Source: Spongilla lacustris (Eukaryota > Porifera > Demospongiae > Spongillida > Spongillidae). From it: a stretch of DNA of 64,000 nt. Shown here piece after piece: positions 1 to 14,900 of the stretch. The first letter of the stretch is position 1. Every line of letters begins with the position of its first letter. The DNA lies in assembly GCA_949361645.1 (NCBI GenBank), contig OX442424.1, positions 2,559,015 through 2,623,014 on the forward strand, in the 5' to 3' direction. A program made the position numbers and the translations under genes. Under the pieces are notes generated by a model. It saw only the letters and a list, made by a program, of their open reading frames with translations, did no database searches and had not been told where the DNA came from.

Positions 1-447
1 TTTCTGCCTAGTCTTTGTACGTGTATAAGTATACAGTCAAGCCGAGCGCTTTAGCGTATAGCTTTGATTGGCATGCGTTGGTTTTAATGTACACACGCCA
101 CTAATGAATATGTTTAATATACGTGTACTTGTCCTTCATCTATCTTCAGATCCATCACTTCCATACGCTCGCTCGGCCGGCTATGAATTTTGTTACAAGT
201 ACGTTTACGGAATTGTTGTACAATTTATACACTTATAGATTGCACAACTTCACCGTTGCTAACTGTTGTTCAATGAAGTCCAGCCAGCAGCAGGAGCATG
301 GAACCTGTGCTGCAATTAGCTACATGTAACACATCACTTGAAGCGACGGTATAGCTTCTCAATGACAACGAACCGCCTAGCCCAAACATCGTTCAGCAGC
401 TGCCAACCATAGCAACGGCAAATACACAACCTACTTGCAAGAAGTGA
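1..447. other. upstream DNA, no gene seen
   Basis: I see no convincing coding frame, RNA gene or repeat here. The short open frames have no recognisable motif and lack splice context. Confidence 0.5.
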
Positions 448-725
448 AGCTCAGAAGATACCAAATTTGATTTTATTAACCAGATCCTGTCCCACCTTTC
501 TGGTATTACAGTCACACTTCAGAATAGTGCCCTTGATATTGTAGACGCTTATGAAATGATTGAGAGTCTCTATAAGCTTGAGCCTGAAAATGTTGACAAT
601 AACTTGGCAATCATCCACGTAGAATGATCGAGAAAGTTGGAAGCTCAGTGTCAATGCCTTACATTGCTGCAAGGCACCAGCATCAAAGCAATATTTCAGT
701 CTTCTGATTCTGTACCATCTGTAAT
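448..725 (+). pseudogene. decayed hAT/DUF4371-type transposase C-terminal fragment
   Basis: The frame starting near 448 reads a helical stretch with LSHLSGITVTLQNSALDIVD and then EMIESLYKLE before a stop at 625-627. Shifting one frame just downstream gives a segment with PYIAARHQHQSNISVF. The combination of an LQ.K/N..D...A leucine-rich helix followed by a P-x(2,4)-A-R-x-Q/H-H-x-S-N block is what I know from the C-terminus of ZMYM1-like/DUF4371 hAT-derived transposases. The frame break and the missing rest of the protein make it a relic. The family assignment is from memory of the motif layout, not from a search. Confidence 0.4.
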
Positions 726-919
726 GCATGCGTGCATTCAAAGGAAATCATTCTGTCTAGAATTGTTGACACTAGATGAAAGGCTGGATTTACAATGTAT
801 TTACTATATCAATCAAATGTGGTGTAAATGTGTTGATAAATATCGTTATATGTGACATTTCCGCTACAGTAAATGAGAGCTTCATATTTACTATGGTATT
901 GATGTGACATGCACCATAT

Positions 920-1114
920 TTACTATAGGACGGTATGGGCAAAACTAAGCTTTTGGTTTTTACTGTACGTTCGCAATAAGTGATTATGGATTTGGTTTTA
1001 TATTTTTACAGTGGGCACTAACAACATTCCATGGTAAGAATATAAAAGTATTAAGGGACTCAAAACAGGCATAAATGATAAATACTGTAAATTGCCCATA
1101 CCGTTCTATAGTAA
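920..1114. repeat. 195-bp inverted-repeat (MITE-like) element
   Basis: A 23-nt arm at 920-942 (TTACTATAGGACGGTATGGG followed by CAA) is repeated in inverted orientation at 1092-1114 with one mismatch. The interior is AT-rich and non-coding. I could not see a target-site duplication, so the transposon class is not assigned. Confidence 0.6.
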
Positions 1115-1608
1115 CTTGAGCGCCAAGATGGCGGACAGCATTGTGAATTAACCTCGTGAATTTCATTAAATTAATTTTCATGTGATTTTTGACGTCATAT
1201 GAAAGGGGTCTATACAATTAATTGCATTGCACGACGAACCGTTGGTCATGTGCACCATTCAATGCTGAACTTTCCAATCATTTGGGGGGATTCGGGTTGA
1301 TTATTATTAAATTTGTTTTAAGAGGTAAACTGTCAAAAGCCTATTGGTTATGTACAGCTAAATCAGTACATCAAATAAATTCAACAGCATGCCATGCAGG
1401 CCTCATGCCACGTTTCAGCCAGATTAACGGTCTATGTGGTAGCATTTTTATAATATACTCATGGACACCTACATGCCTCCGATTGATATGTGTATGATGC
1501 ACTCTCTAGGTTTGGGTACAGTTCAGTTCCTTCAATTATGTATATGCAGGTTAATTGGTACTTATAGTATACGGAGATTAAGGTTAACTTAGTGTGTTGC
1601 GATGTCTC
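1115..1608. other. 5' flank of the receptor gene
   Basis: There is no recognisable coding exon here. The promoter and 5' UTR of the downstream receptor gene should lie here, but I see no clear TATA box or initiator that I could place with confidence. Confidence 0.4.
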
Positions 1609-4600
1609 ATGTCTGATCGTGCGTACCGCAATATGTATAGAGCGCGCTGTCTATTAGTGCTGTTCCTTGCCGTCGTTGGAAGCTTGTTTGCCGATGCTAC
1701 GTCAATGCATATTCAAGGTTTTATTTCCGGGGAAAATCCCATCTTGTCTTCGCTGTATGTCAGTCCAGCGGCGTGCATGGCGATGGATGACATCAACCGT
1801 AAATCCGTACTTCCAAAATACAACCTAACGATGAACATCAGTGATTCAATGGTACGTTCTACAGTGTACATGCGGATTATATTTGTAATTGGAAATTTCA
1901 TGTACGCATATCGTGTACGTATGTGTACGTGTGAGCAGTGCAACATGGCGGAAGCAGTTTGGAGATTGATTGAGGCTGTCATCACTAGCAAACCTAACCA
2001 GGAGCAGATTCCCGTCTCGTTTCTCGGAGGTGGTTGTAGCGTTTCTACAGTGCCTCTGGCGGGACTCACGGGTCCATTCTACAATGCAACTCAGGTTTGT
2101 CATTTTTTTATTTCCAGCGAGCAGGGAATTAATGTTTGAATTCCACTCCCATTTGCACGCTGTCGTTACACAAAAGACATCAAACTTGGTTCTGAATTAT
2201 AATAAAAAGGCTAGCTGTTTGAAAAATGAGTGTAGCACAACATGCAGTGACTACTGATCCCTGCAAGAAAGTTGCAAGTATCGCGTAAACTTGAGCCTAC
2301 TAAAGGTGTATTTGGGAGTTTTAAGATATTCTATTGTAGCAACATCAATTAAACTGCTTAGTAGGAATATTTTTCACAGTCAGGTGTAAATAAATGTATT
2401 AATCCAGATTCGAGGAAGGAGCATAAAAGAAACGTGCATGGTTAGTCAAGACCATTTCAAAACTATTGGTAAATAGAATATAAATTGTCAAGCCAGGAAA
2501 AATTTTATTCTTTCGTGGTATTCTTATATTCTCTCTTTACATGTAGGTATCCTTTGGCGCAACATCACCAGCCCTTTCGGATAGAAACAGATTTCCGAAG
2601 TTCTTCCGAACAATTCCTTCTGAAATCGCAGGCAACAGCCTAAGGTTTGAAATTATGAAGGCATTCAATTGGACAAGGGTTGCTACAATTCATCAGACTG
2701 AAGAAATTTTTTCATTGGTAGGTATGAAAGTATTCTTGTTGTAAAAGTGTAGATATGAGCAACACTTGAAGAGGGAGCATTTAATGAGCATGTCTGGTCT
2801 TACATGTGTCTGATAGTCCTTCACACCTGGCAGTTATGAAACATAACATGTAAACATAGGATGAATAGAATTAAATTTTCTCAGCTCTGAATGTTATATT
2901 TTGCAGTTGTGCCAATAAGCTGTTCTTAGGTACTATATAAAATTCAAATTATACTGTGTTTTATAAGGAAGTGTAAAGTGTATAATGGATATTATATTGT
3001 AGTGACAGGCAGTAATAGAATGAGTCATGATTAATCACTTTGACATAGTGGCATTCTAGAAGTATTGGATTTATAATGGCACACTCATGCTTTTTGAAAA
3101 GGTGACATCATAGTGATGTAAGATCATCATCACTGAAAACATGCCCAATTACTAATAACTACACATACTGTAAACTGGCATAACCCCTAGACCTGATGAT
3201 TGTCCGGAAAGTACAACTTGAAATGTTTATAATACAATAGCCATGGGGAAATGAAGTATGTGAAGTGTAAGTACATTTTAAGGTGCGTTCGTATTGCACA
3301 CTGAAAGTGAATGGTGAACTTTGCCATCTTTGAACACCATGAAGAAATGTAATACAAAAAACTTCAAGCTTGTGGGGTACTACTTAAAACAAGCCACCGT
3401 TTTTGAAGTAGCAGCCAAATGGACTCAGTACCACATAAACAATGCCCGCTTTTTGGTCAGTTATATCTTATAAGAAGCAATATAAAAAGGAGGAAGCTAT
3501 TTCATCGTATCTGATTATCATGGATGTTTGCATGTAACAGATTTAAAAGGATCCATTTTTTGTTTTGTGTATGCGGTACTGAATTCAATTGGTTGTTACT
3601 TTAGATCAATATTCTTATGCACTCTCATTCCTCCCCAGACAATTGAAAACTTCAGTGCTACATATAACATCCTCTTTGGCTACACTGACAATGAAACAGC
3701 TGCCAATAGTGAGGACACTGATTTTATTGCAAGAAGCTTCACTGATGAACCATCAATTGCACTTCAACAAATTCATGTAAGTTCAGTCACAGCATCTGGT
3801 GATGTTTGCTCAGTGTAAATGACACCTTCAGTGTCAAGCTCCATGCAGGAAGTGGTTAAATGTACAGTGTATGTTTTTTGGTATTAATTGCTGCACAGCA
3901 ATTTGAGCCTGCATGCGTTAGGAAAACCTGTTGGTTGGACGGTACGTTTATCTCAACGTTACTATGAATGATACTATGAATGATGATCTTTAGCTGCCTA
4001 ATGCATGTACTGTATATATAAGCTATGCCTAAACTGTTCTACTGATAAATCAGGATTCTACTGTTCATGGTATTTGCAGGATGCTGACATTCGTATTATT
4101 CATGCCTGGATGTATGAAAACAAAGCAACTGTGGTGTTGTGTGAGGTGAGGTTTTTAAAAAAATAGAAACTTTTAATTGTAACTGAAAACTCTACAGGCT
4201 ATTGCAAAGGGACTGACCACAAAAAACCATTTGTGGATCATACCTGGATGGTACTCAAAGGACTGGTGGAAAACTGTGGAGCATGATACAGGCGGGAAGT
4301 GCACAATTGAGCAGGTTAGTTATTAATGGAAATGGCCCAATGACCATCCTCTTTTGGATGCATTATAATGTGCACATACTCATTGTGTTTTATTGTAATC
4401 TTAAATGAAAGCCAGGGTTGGCAATGGAACAAATTAGTTCTTGATTTCTCCAATTTGAAGGTGGAATAAGTGGCTGTGGTCTAGGATACAGTTCCCCCAA
4501 TTTGTTCTAATGTAGTACAGCTATATAGTGCACATCAGATGGGATGTATTACTTGTATATGCACAGTGCTTATGTTGTCCCACTTCAGTCATGGTCTTCC

Positions 4601-4770
4601 CCAGTGCTCTTATATTGTTCATTTCACTTGTACTTGTCTTTCATCCAGATAGAGGAAGTATTGCTGTACTCACTAGGGGTGGCATACTATAGCTATCCAG
4701 AAGACCCCAGTATTCATGGAATATCTGGACATGTATGTGGTGATGCACACACATGATATACATGTTTTTG

Positions 4771-4847
<77 letters not shown>

Positions 4848-7800
4848 TGTGTGTGTGTGTTTCTGTGTGTGTGTCTGTTGTGGGTGCAAATTATCGTATA
4901 ACCTGCCATTGAATTGGGCATCCTTTCACAGCATGACTTGCTTAGGAGTAGCGTCAAACCTGGGATGGAGTATATTGTGGTCTGTGTATAGGTATCCTAT
5001 GACATGCAATAGTACATTGTGTATTGTAGTCCTGTAATTTGCAATAGTACAATGTATTCTATATGTACTTGCAATGCTATAATGTGTGGGCATACTAAGC
5101 AGGTTTAATAATGTGGTGAGAGTTTTGTGAAAGCAGTATTGCGAGTTGGAATGAACAGCATGTTGGCTTAACTAATGCACTATGTATTATGACATCCATC
5201 ACATCCTGTGTCCAATGCTGCCTCTGTTGTCTATTCTGACAGGACAACAGCTCATTTGTAACAAACTATTGCAAGTACCTGGCCACATACATGGATATGG
5301 AGAGAGCGGGTTTGCTGAAAAACTGTACTTCTTGTTCATGCTTGAAGCCTGCTAAAGACTACAATCCATACCTTTGTTATTTAAACAAGCACCCCTACAT
5401 AACGCTGGCATATGATGGCATGTGGGCCATTGCCCTGGCTTTGAAGAGGGCAGAGGAGAACTTGACCTCTAACTATTTCCTTTTATCATTGGCTAACTTC
5501 AGCTATGATAATCCCATCATTACAGATGCAATATTTAGTGCTTTCCAGCAGACTAACTTTATGGGAGTATCTGTGAGTTGGTAATCTATGCTATGTATGT
5601 TAGTTATTAAAATTATTACTTAATTATGCCCTCATGCTTAGTATAGTATCATTAAAATGGTTTTGTTAATTATTAACATTATTACTTAATTATGCCTTCA
5701 TGCTTAGTATAGAGTGGAACCACGTATAAATGACCCAGTGATGGCACCGTGTTTCTATGCAACCAATGCTTTTTATATATTATTATTTACATGCATAGCT
5801 TTGTAGTAACATAAAGGGGATAATAAGAGACTTTATTTGAAAAAAAAATTATTTGATTTTTTATTTTGCATTTTTTCAAGTTTATAATTGAAATTACAAC
5901 ACAACATTATATCAGAGGCTCGGTAGGTGAGTTTTACTTTTACAGCCCGTCATAGTATTGATGTCACTGATGTTGTTGGAGTATGATCTGGTAGTGTAAG
6001 TTGGGGGGGGGGGGGGGGGGGGGCTGCTGATGTGCAGATCCCTGTTGTTTGAACAATGGGCTTGCCAATAACCTTTGCCTAGTAACTAGAACGTAGCTCT
6101 CATCCGGGTCCTCTACTGTCACTCTTTTGCTTTTCGAATGTCCTACTGGGTTGTAGGTCAGATGGAAGTACCACTTTCCCCTGTCACTACGGAAACGGAT
6201 CGTCCAATCCCCACTTTTAATGGATGTGCAAGGAATCTGTCCTGATAAGAGCTTTTCCCACTCTCTCTCGTGCACTGGTTTAGGTTACTTTCCACCAAGG
6301 CTTACCATAGAGTAGGGTTGAGCCAAAACGCAGCGCGCTCACGATGGAATGTATATTTAACGCCCGTTAAAGGAGTTAATTTTTAATAAACCCAAAAAGA
6401 TGGCAGCTCTCTAGGCTATTGTCGTTTTTGGATTATTTTGAACAAACGGTAAGTGGTGCATTGCTATTTAAAGTATGTATAGGTATAGGAATCACTGAAG
6501 TTTGATCGAACCACACAGCGAGACCCATTACTATATCCTAGAATGTGCAGTGAACGCGTGAGCGTGGTCGAGTAAAGTTGGGTCATGTGGAATTAAAACA
6601 ACTGAAGGTTTGTACGGACCAAAAACACCCTAGTGATTTAGTTTGGGTCTCCCGCTACTTAAAAATGTGTTTGTCATCATTGCACCACTTAAAATGGCCG
6701 AGATATTTTTCAAACCACACCAGAATTCCTTATACGAAGTTCCACTCTAGTATCATCAAAATGGAGATAGTACAGTAAGCATAAGGGGGCAATTTGTATC
6801 ACCCATATCTTTATTGATAGTGGTGGCATGATTTATTTTTTATTTACATATAGGGTAAGGTTGTTTTTGACTTGAATGGTTCCCGAATAGGAAACACAGT
6901 ACTCTACCAATACAGTAAGTTGAAAAGAGGAGCACCACAGAAACTACTTTTATGTATAGCACCATAGCTACTTTTATGTATAGACAGATATTTTAAGTAA
7001 TGATTTGAGCCAAAAGTGTTGTATTGTTTTTAATTGGCCTAACATAAGAGCTAAGAAAATAGACCTGTTCTAATATTCCCCGTACAGCTCAATGTGCAGT
7101 GCGAAGTGTTTGTTTTCAAATGATGTTCTAGCATGTGTGCTAGCAGGGGACAGACCAAGGGCTTTGATTTTCTCCCACAGGACGAGATGAAATTCATGGG
7201 CTGTATTTGGAGGTAATTGCTATTCACAGCTTTTATAACAACACACTCATGTGGAAGAATACAACTCCAATAATTTGGAAAGGTAAAATCAAGTGCTTCA
7301 GAGTATTAATCTTTTATCTGTTTCTGAAAATGAATACTAAATTATGCAGCAATGCAGCCCTGATTGAAATGTTGTTTTGTAAATCTCTATGCCTTTGATT
7401 GGCTGCGTTGTTTGCTTTGTGACTGTGCATTGAGGTGATTGTAACTACCCTGGTACAAAGCTCAATTTGGTTATGTTTGCAAACCACATTTCACAGGAGG
7501 AATGGTCCCACTTGACAAACGCATTCCAAGATATGTCTACCTCAGCAGCACTCTGGTGGAGGTGTGTGACATCATCATCAGCATCGCCTGCCTGGTGGTC
7601 CTGGCCATCCTCATTTTTAATATTGTGACTATCAAAAAGCCGTAAGTGAGGACATTTATTCTGGGAATTAGCGGGGGGAGAGCCCCTGTCTTTTGTCATC
7701 TTTAAATTCCTTTACTGTAAATAATAGTAACCTTTGCATAATGAGCATTTAAGAGAAGCTAGGTAATAGGTGCTGTGCCTTTTGGGCTTGTCAGCTGTGG

Positions 7801-10800
7801 TTTTAGAGCATTGCTGGTTTGCAATGTACAATGATATTGCTTTTTGGACGGGTGCTTAGGATGGTACCATATTTATACCTAGTAGGTTGATTTACACTGT
7901 GTACCTCTTAGGTAGCGAATGCTTCAAAGTTGATATGGTATGCATACAGATACGTATATTCTGATGATGCTTTGTGGAGAGCTTTGCAGTTGTGGTTACT
8001 TGGTTGGTGTAATAGCTCTGCGCAAATGTCTCAATTTATGCCGGTACTTGGAATTCTAATTATATGAACAGAAATAACTGTTGTGCAGCATGACTTTCTC
8101 TAAAATTATTCAACCAATAATCAATCATGAATACACTTGGGACCCCCACCCTGGATATACATTTTTCTGTTGCTCCCAGCAGAATATGTGTACATATAAG
8201 CATGTAGATCGATAAAGATGGTAAGGGGTGTATGTAAATGTGCAGCTGTAGATATCAGGTGATGGAGAGCACATGTTGTGTACAAGGAGACTTCAGCTGT
8301 GTGTGTGCATAAGGTTGAGGAATGTGTGTTAGAATCACTCTAGGCATATTGTGCAGGTGGCGTGCATAACGGATGCTGCACCAATATTGAAAGAATGGGA
8401 ATATGCATGGTGGAGCATATGGCGTTGGGAGCCACCACTGATAATGTAACCAACATGTACTATGTGTGAAGATGCCTGTACATCATGCAAGTATGAAATA
8501 ATGTCTTGAATATGAGGGTAGAGTAAGAAACTAAACATGCCATAGGAAATTTGCCATTCGAACAGCAAATGCAACTTAGCTACTTAGAATTGCTGTAACT
8601 CACCCTTTGGAATCTAAACTTGTTGGTGTATGTTTCTTTGCATAACTTTCAGGTTAATAGCAAACTCGGCCCCCCACATCAATACACTGATCATTCTTGG
8701 ATGTCTGCTGCTTCTGGTCACCTGCTACCTCCTAGGTATTGACTCCAACAATCCACCTCCAGACCCTCAATATGGCGATAAGCGCTATGCCATAATATGT
8801 ACAGTAAGTAAACATGTGGTAGTGCTTTCATTTTTCTTTGTAACCATAATTACCAAAATAGTGTTTGTGTGGGTGACACATTTGTGACACATCCGTTATT
8901 TGTGACACATTAATTGTGGGCTCCAGCATGAATTTTTTACGTTACTTTTGGATTTTACATCTACTTGCTGAGAAAGCAGTATTATATATGCCGAAGGGGC
9001 TGTGAAAAAGGACCTATGCCACTTTCCTGGACAATCAAAAGAAGAGTAATTATATGGTTTATTAATAATTCATTATAGCACCGGGATCCGCAATGTGTAA
9101 ATAATGTCAGACATTTGGAATGTTAGAAGTTTTAAAAAACAACCTTGAGGACTCCCTTCTCTTCTCCATATTATTATCATATATATATAATTATAATTAT
9201 GTATATGTATATAATTATAATTATATATATAATAGCATTATGGTACGTGTACATTGTACTGGATTCTACAGTTTCCCAGCTCAGTTTGTTATCAGAACTG
9301 TTCTTTGTGACTTTGCTGAGGTATTGTTCCATATGGATGTTTGATAAGAATAGAGTAATCATTGGAATATGCTGTATTTAATAACTCTAAAGATGAATAA
9401 TTATGCTTTCTTTCCAGTTCGAGCTGTGGTTCCTTACAGTTGGCTTCACTTTATCCTTTGGTGCCACATTTTCTAAAATCTGGCAAGTGTACCACATTTA
9501 TACGAACCCTAAACTGAGAAATGAGGTGAGTAGATGACTGGGGAAAGGGGGGGGGGGGGGGGGGGGGGGGGAGGGGGAGTACTTCAAGTAATAGCATTTA
9601 CAATTTTGAGCAAAATAGCATGTCCTATGATGGCAATTGTTTGTGGTCATAACATTGCACTCACGTGGCTCCAAGGTGATCACTGTTCTTACTGGCTAAT
9701 CCTGCATTGTCCTCACGTTTGTATACTTTATAAGACCTGAGTGTATGGGAGTATAGAATAATCATTTTTAGTCTATAAGGCTGTTGAGGCATTTGATGGC
9801 CTCTTGGCCAGTTGTCTATCAGTCTCACATCTTGTTCTTTTTGCTGACGTTTCTTTTGTAGTGTGCTAATGTAGCTCAGCAGGTGGTGTGGTTCCACAGT
9901 AGGATTCAGATTGATTAGTATTGTTTGTAGCAATGAAATTCATGCACAAGTGTGCGGCGCAACCATTTTGGGTGAAATTATTAATATCCAGTTGCGTTTG
10001 CAGTGGATTGCGCAATGCTTATCTTCTTTCCTCATCCAATGCCGATTAAGGATGTGAATTGCATTCCATTACATGAATCATGACCAACAAACTGTTCTAA
10101 CTAAAACGGGCTCATATGAAAGGCAGGCACAAGAGGTGTTGAACTCACCACCACTCCAGACCTTTTTTGATCTGATTCCTTTGAAGCTATTAAGCTGATT
10201 TAAGGTGACTACATATGTACTGCTGCCTCATATGGTAGATTCCATATTTGGTAGTGTGACACATTACATACAAAATGGATGAATTGCAAATAAGCATCAC
10301 TCAGTTTAATGAGGTTAATAAAACAGTTGACTGGTGAGTGTATAGCATAGTACAGTTACTTAAAACAGTTTTATTATTGTGCTTTGTAATATTATTATAT
10401 AGGTGTGGGGTAGTCTAGGCCCCAGGCCCAATGGATGCAGCTGTGGATGGATTACATCACTATCATCTACTGATGCATAGTGGTGATGTAGCTGCATCTG
10501 TTGGGTCTGGGGTCGAGACTACTGTATAATGCATCTGGGGCAAGAAAGATCCATGTGTGAATAATTAATGCTGTTAACTTGGCTCTGGAGGGTACATGGT
10601 GATATGGGTCTGTGATGATATGGGCATACATATGGTGATATGGGCATGTGGTGATATTGATACAGATATGGGGCTGATATAGGGCATGTATTTCATTCAT
10701 AATGATGTGACATATTGCTTCCTCTATATACAGCCATTCAGGATGCGAAACTTCATCGTAACATTAAGTTGTTTTCTTACCCTTGATCTGGTGTACCTTT

Positions 10801-11883
10801 CAATTTGGACTGTGGTGTGGCCTTTTGTGCTGAAGAAGGAAATAAGATATGTGAGTGTTTACAGCATCTAGCCATGTGTATTGCTGTTTGTGGTATTACA
10901 CCAGATGTTTGCCAATTATTGCAATGTCTTTACAGTGTATCACATATGATGCCATACATTCTTGCCATTGGTTTGAGAAACTACATTGTAAAAAAGGCTA
11001 TTTATCCATGCGTGGATTACTACTGCAAATAGTGTCTTGTTTGCCTCTGCATGCAGTTATGTATATGAATGCATTAACCCTCTGGTTGATGCATCTGCAC
11101 TTGTCAAGGCCGGAAGTGTTTTTTAAGGGTTGTGAAGGAACTGTGTCTATGCAATCATCCCGTCCCAAGATGCAATGAAATACAAGCATCAGAAGTCCAT
11201 AAATAAGCCTAATCACAAAGATGCCTGCATCAGGGCTCAAGTTCAACTGCCCCATAGAGGCCAGCAGTGACCTTTAGCTTGAGAGCCAGTAGCTGAATCA
11301 AGGCAACTCTTGCCCATTATCACCATTTGTAAAGAAGAAAATGTAATGTTATACAAATCCCATCAGTTGGTCCTGGTCTCATGTGGTCAATGCCAAATGA
11401 TGGATGTTGGGCCTGATCCATCAGTCTTGGAGATTGTATTCATACTACAGTCAATTGACATTTGATCGTTATTTTTTGTACTGAAGTTTGCTGCTTTGCC
11501 CATTTGGCTTGAGGTGGGTAAGTCGTAGTGGGCTCACTCCTGACCACAGTCACCCTCGTCCGGCTGATGTGCTTGTGACTGGATGGGAGAAAGAGACACC
11601 ATCAGCTTATGAGGTCACAGCCCACCCCCCCACCACACACATGCACACACACCCTAACCTTTCTAAATGATGACAGTTGCTGTGGTAGAATAATTCCATA
11701 AGGGCAAGATTCAGCTACTAAATAAGTACAACTATAGCATGAAGTCCTCCTAAAACCAGCACCACATGAAGCAGCATAAATCATTGACATTTTGTTGTGT
11801 GGATGGGCAGAAGTTGCTTGCTCATAAGATTTTAGTGCTACACATTTGCAAGAATTAGGTATGAAACAATTATAATATTATAC

Positions 11884-11915
<32 letters not shown>

Positions 11916-14900
11916 GTGTAATCTTTGTACACTAAAAATAATAATAATAATAACCAGTTTCCCAGAGATAGTGCTTGTGGTCCCTCTGGGTTGCGAATAC
12001 AACACCTGATTGAAGCGGCCGAGGTTCATCTTCCCATTTCCATCTGTTCTTCCCTTAGGGCTATAGTGAACATCTTAGCAGATGGGAGAGCTCCAATTGG
12101 GGTAGCCAAGTTTCTAGCAGGAGGCTCACTTACTGCCTTGATGAAGAACGAGGAGGGATCTCCTCTGGACATACGCCCAATTGTAGTTGGTGAGACTTTG
12201 AGAAGACTGACAGGGAAGTGTCTTTGCATCATTTCTAGAGCCAAAGCCTCTGAGTTTTTTGAACCTTTTCAGTTGGGTGTGGCTTACCCAGCAGGGGCTG
12301 AAAAGCTGGTGCATGGTTTTCGTCGCTGCATTTCAGAACACTGGGGGGATAGGGAGTTTGTTGCCTGTAAAGTGGATCTAAAGAATGCCTTTAATGAAGT
12401 ATCGCGGCAGGCCCTGCTAGAAGAGTGTGCGACTCACTTCCCGGAACTGTTTTGGTGGGTTTACTGGTGCTATGGACAACATCCCACATTGTGGCACCCA
12501 ATGGGGACACTTGGGTCAGAACAAGGTGTCCATCAGGGAGATCCTCTGGGCCCTCTCCTGTTTTCTCTGGTTCTACAAAAGCTGGTTAGGGCTATTGCGG
12601 CAGACAAGGAGTGTTCCAATCTCTTATTCAATAGATGGTACCTGGATGATGGTACCCTTGCAGGTTCTACAGACGCAGTTAAGCGGGCTATCCAACTCAT
12701 TCAACAGATTGGTCCCCCCATGGGGCTTAGGATCAATGCTACCAAATGTGAGCTTATTTCCCAAGGCTCTTTGGAATGCTTTCCAGCGGACATGAAGAGG
12801 CAGCATGATCCGAATGTAGAGATTTTAGGGGCTCCTATTGGGGATGTGATATTCTGTGCCAAATTTCTGGCTCAAAAGCGGGCCAAGGCAGTGAGATTAC
12901 TATCCCAGGTGGCGGAGGTGGGTTCAATAGACCCTCAAATTGCACTGCTCCTCTTACGGCAGTGTGCATCATTTTGTAAATTGGTCCATGTAGCACGCTC
13001 CACTCCTCCTTCTCTGGTGTCAGAAGGACTAGCATTATATGATGGGGATGTTCGATGTCACTTTTCGGATTGTGTAGGAATTGATGCTTCGGATGCAGAT
13101 TGGCAGCAAGTGCAGTTGAGCCTTAGTAGGGGTGGTCTAGGCCTCCGTAGGTTGGAGCTGCATTGTTCAGCGGCTTACTTGGCATCTGTGATCAAAACCA
13201 GTAATTCAGATCCCCTGGATGAGTTTTCTAGGCAAGCAGTTAGCATTTACAATAGTTTGGTTCCTCAGGCAAGTTCTTTATCAGATAATTCGCTTTTAGA
13301 GTCAGGGTCGAGCCAAAAAAAGTTATCTGCTGGAATTGAAAACCATCAGTTTGATCAGTTGTGTGCGATCTCAACTCCAGCCAACCATGCCCGCTTGTTG
13401 TCAGCGTCATCTCGCCATGCTTCCTCTTGGCTTGCGGTGATTCCATCCAGGGGACTCAATCTCTGTATGGAGCCGGACGAGTTCCAGGTGGCATTAAAAT
13501 GGTGGCTTGGGATGGACACTTCACCACAGCAACGCTGTCCCCACTGCCACGACCATCAGCTAGACCCTCTTGGGCATCATGCAGTAACCTGCAAAGGGGG
13601 AGGGGATGCAGTGATACGGCACAATGCACTGAGGGATGTATTTGCACAATTCTGCCATAGAGCTTGTCTGGGTGGTCAATTGGAGGTAGGTTATGGATCG
13701 GGACGGGACGTTTCTAATAGCCGGCCAGCAGACTTTCTGGTCCCCAACAAGACACTCGGCAAGCCAGCTGCGTTCGACCTAACTGTAGTCTCACCGCTTA
13801 ACTCCAATACATTGATTGAAGCGGGAGCTACAAGTGGGTCAGCAGCGGGTAAGGCCGAAGTGCGCAAGCACAATGCTAACGATCCTAAGTGCAGGGAGCT
13901 GGGGTGGGTCTGCATTCCCTTAGCGGTCGAGTCTTATGGGTGCTGGGGGGAAGAAGCACATAGTTCGTTTTCTCGCCTCGCAGCCCGCCTGGCTTTGCAG
14001 TTACAGTGCAGCAAGTCCAAAGCCACAACGACCATATACCAGAGACTTAACCTGACCTTAGTCCGCTGTAACGCAAGAGCCATGCTATCCCGTGCAAGGC
14101 TGTTGCAGTCAGTAGACGGGGGTTAATTGAGACATGTGGGTTAGGGTGGGTGTTCTTTGGGTGTTGTGGGTCTTTTTGGTGTGCTGTACACTACTTAGGG
14201 GTTTTATTTCATTGTACATGTAATCTATGTTCAATAATAATATGTGTATTTCATGTATTCTATTGTAATGTTGTAATAATTTTACAATACTATTAAAAAA
14301 AAATAAAAAAAATAAAAATAAAGTAATAATAATAATAAAAATAATAATAATAATTATATATATATATATAGACCTCTTTTTTTTGAACTGGTCTTGAACT
14401 TACTAATTTCTGCTATCACTAAAGATGAGGTTTGTTCACATCTTCAATTCGATGCCTGGTATCATGATGATGGAGTGCTGGCTGGTCCCATATCTGCAGT
14501 ACATAGGGCACTGGCATTGATCAAAGGTATTGGTCCATCACTTGGCCTCTTTGTGAATGTGTCAAAATGTGAGCTCTTCAGCCAAAGTGATCTGAGCTCT
14601 TTCCCATCTGACATGAAACAGTCTCGCAATCCCAACATTGAGATCTTGGGAATTCCAATAGGTGACAAAGATTTTTGCTCAGCCTTTGTCTCCAGGATAA
14701 GGTTAGAGGCAAGACCCTGGCTTGAAAGACTTGAGGAAGTTGGTGCAGTGGACCCTCAGGTTGCTTTAGCGCTCTTGCGTATGTGTGGTGGGTTCTGTCG
14801 GCTTGCACATCTAGCCCGTGCCACTCCTCCTTCGCTTATTATGGCTTCTCTCGAGCTTTTTGATGAAGATGTTCGTAGATGTTTTTCATCATGCACTGCA

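Noticed and set aside
4641..5037. Cys-Val or His-Thr rich frames over GT tracts (also 23032-23373 and 35881-36817)
   Set aside because: They are translations of dinucleotide repeats with no other support.
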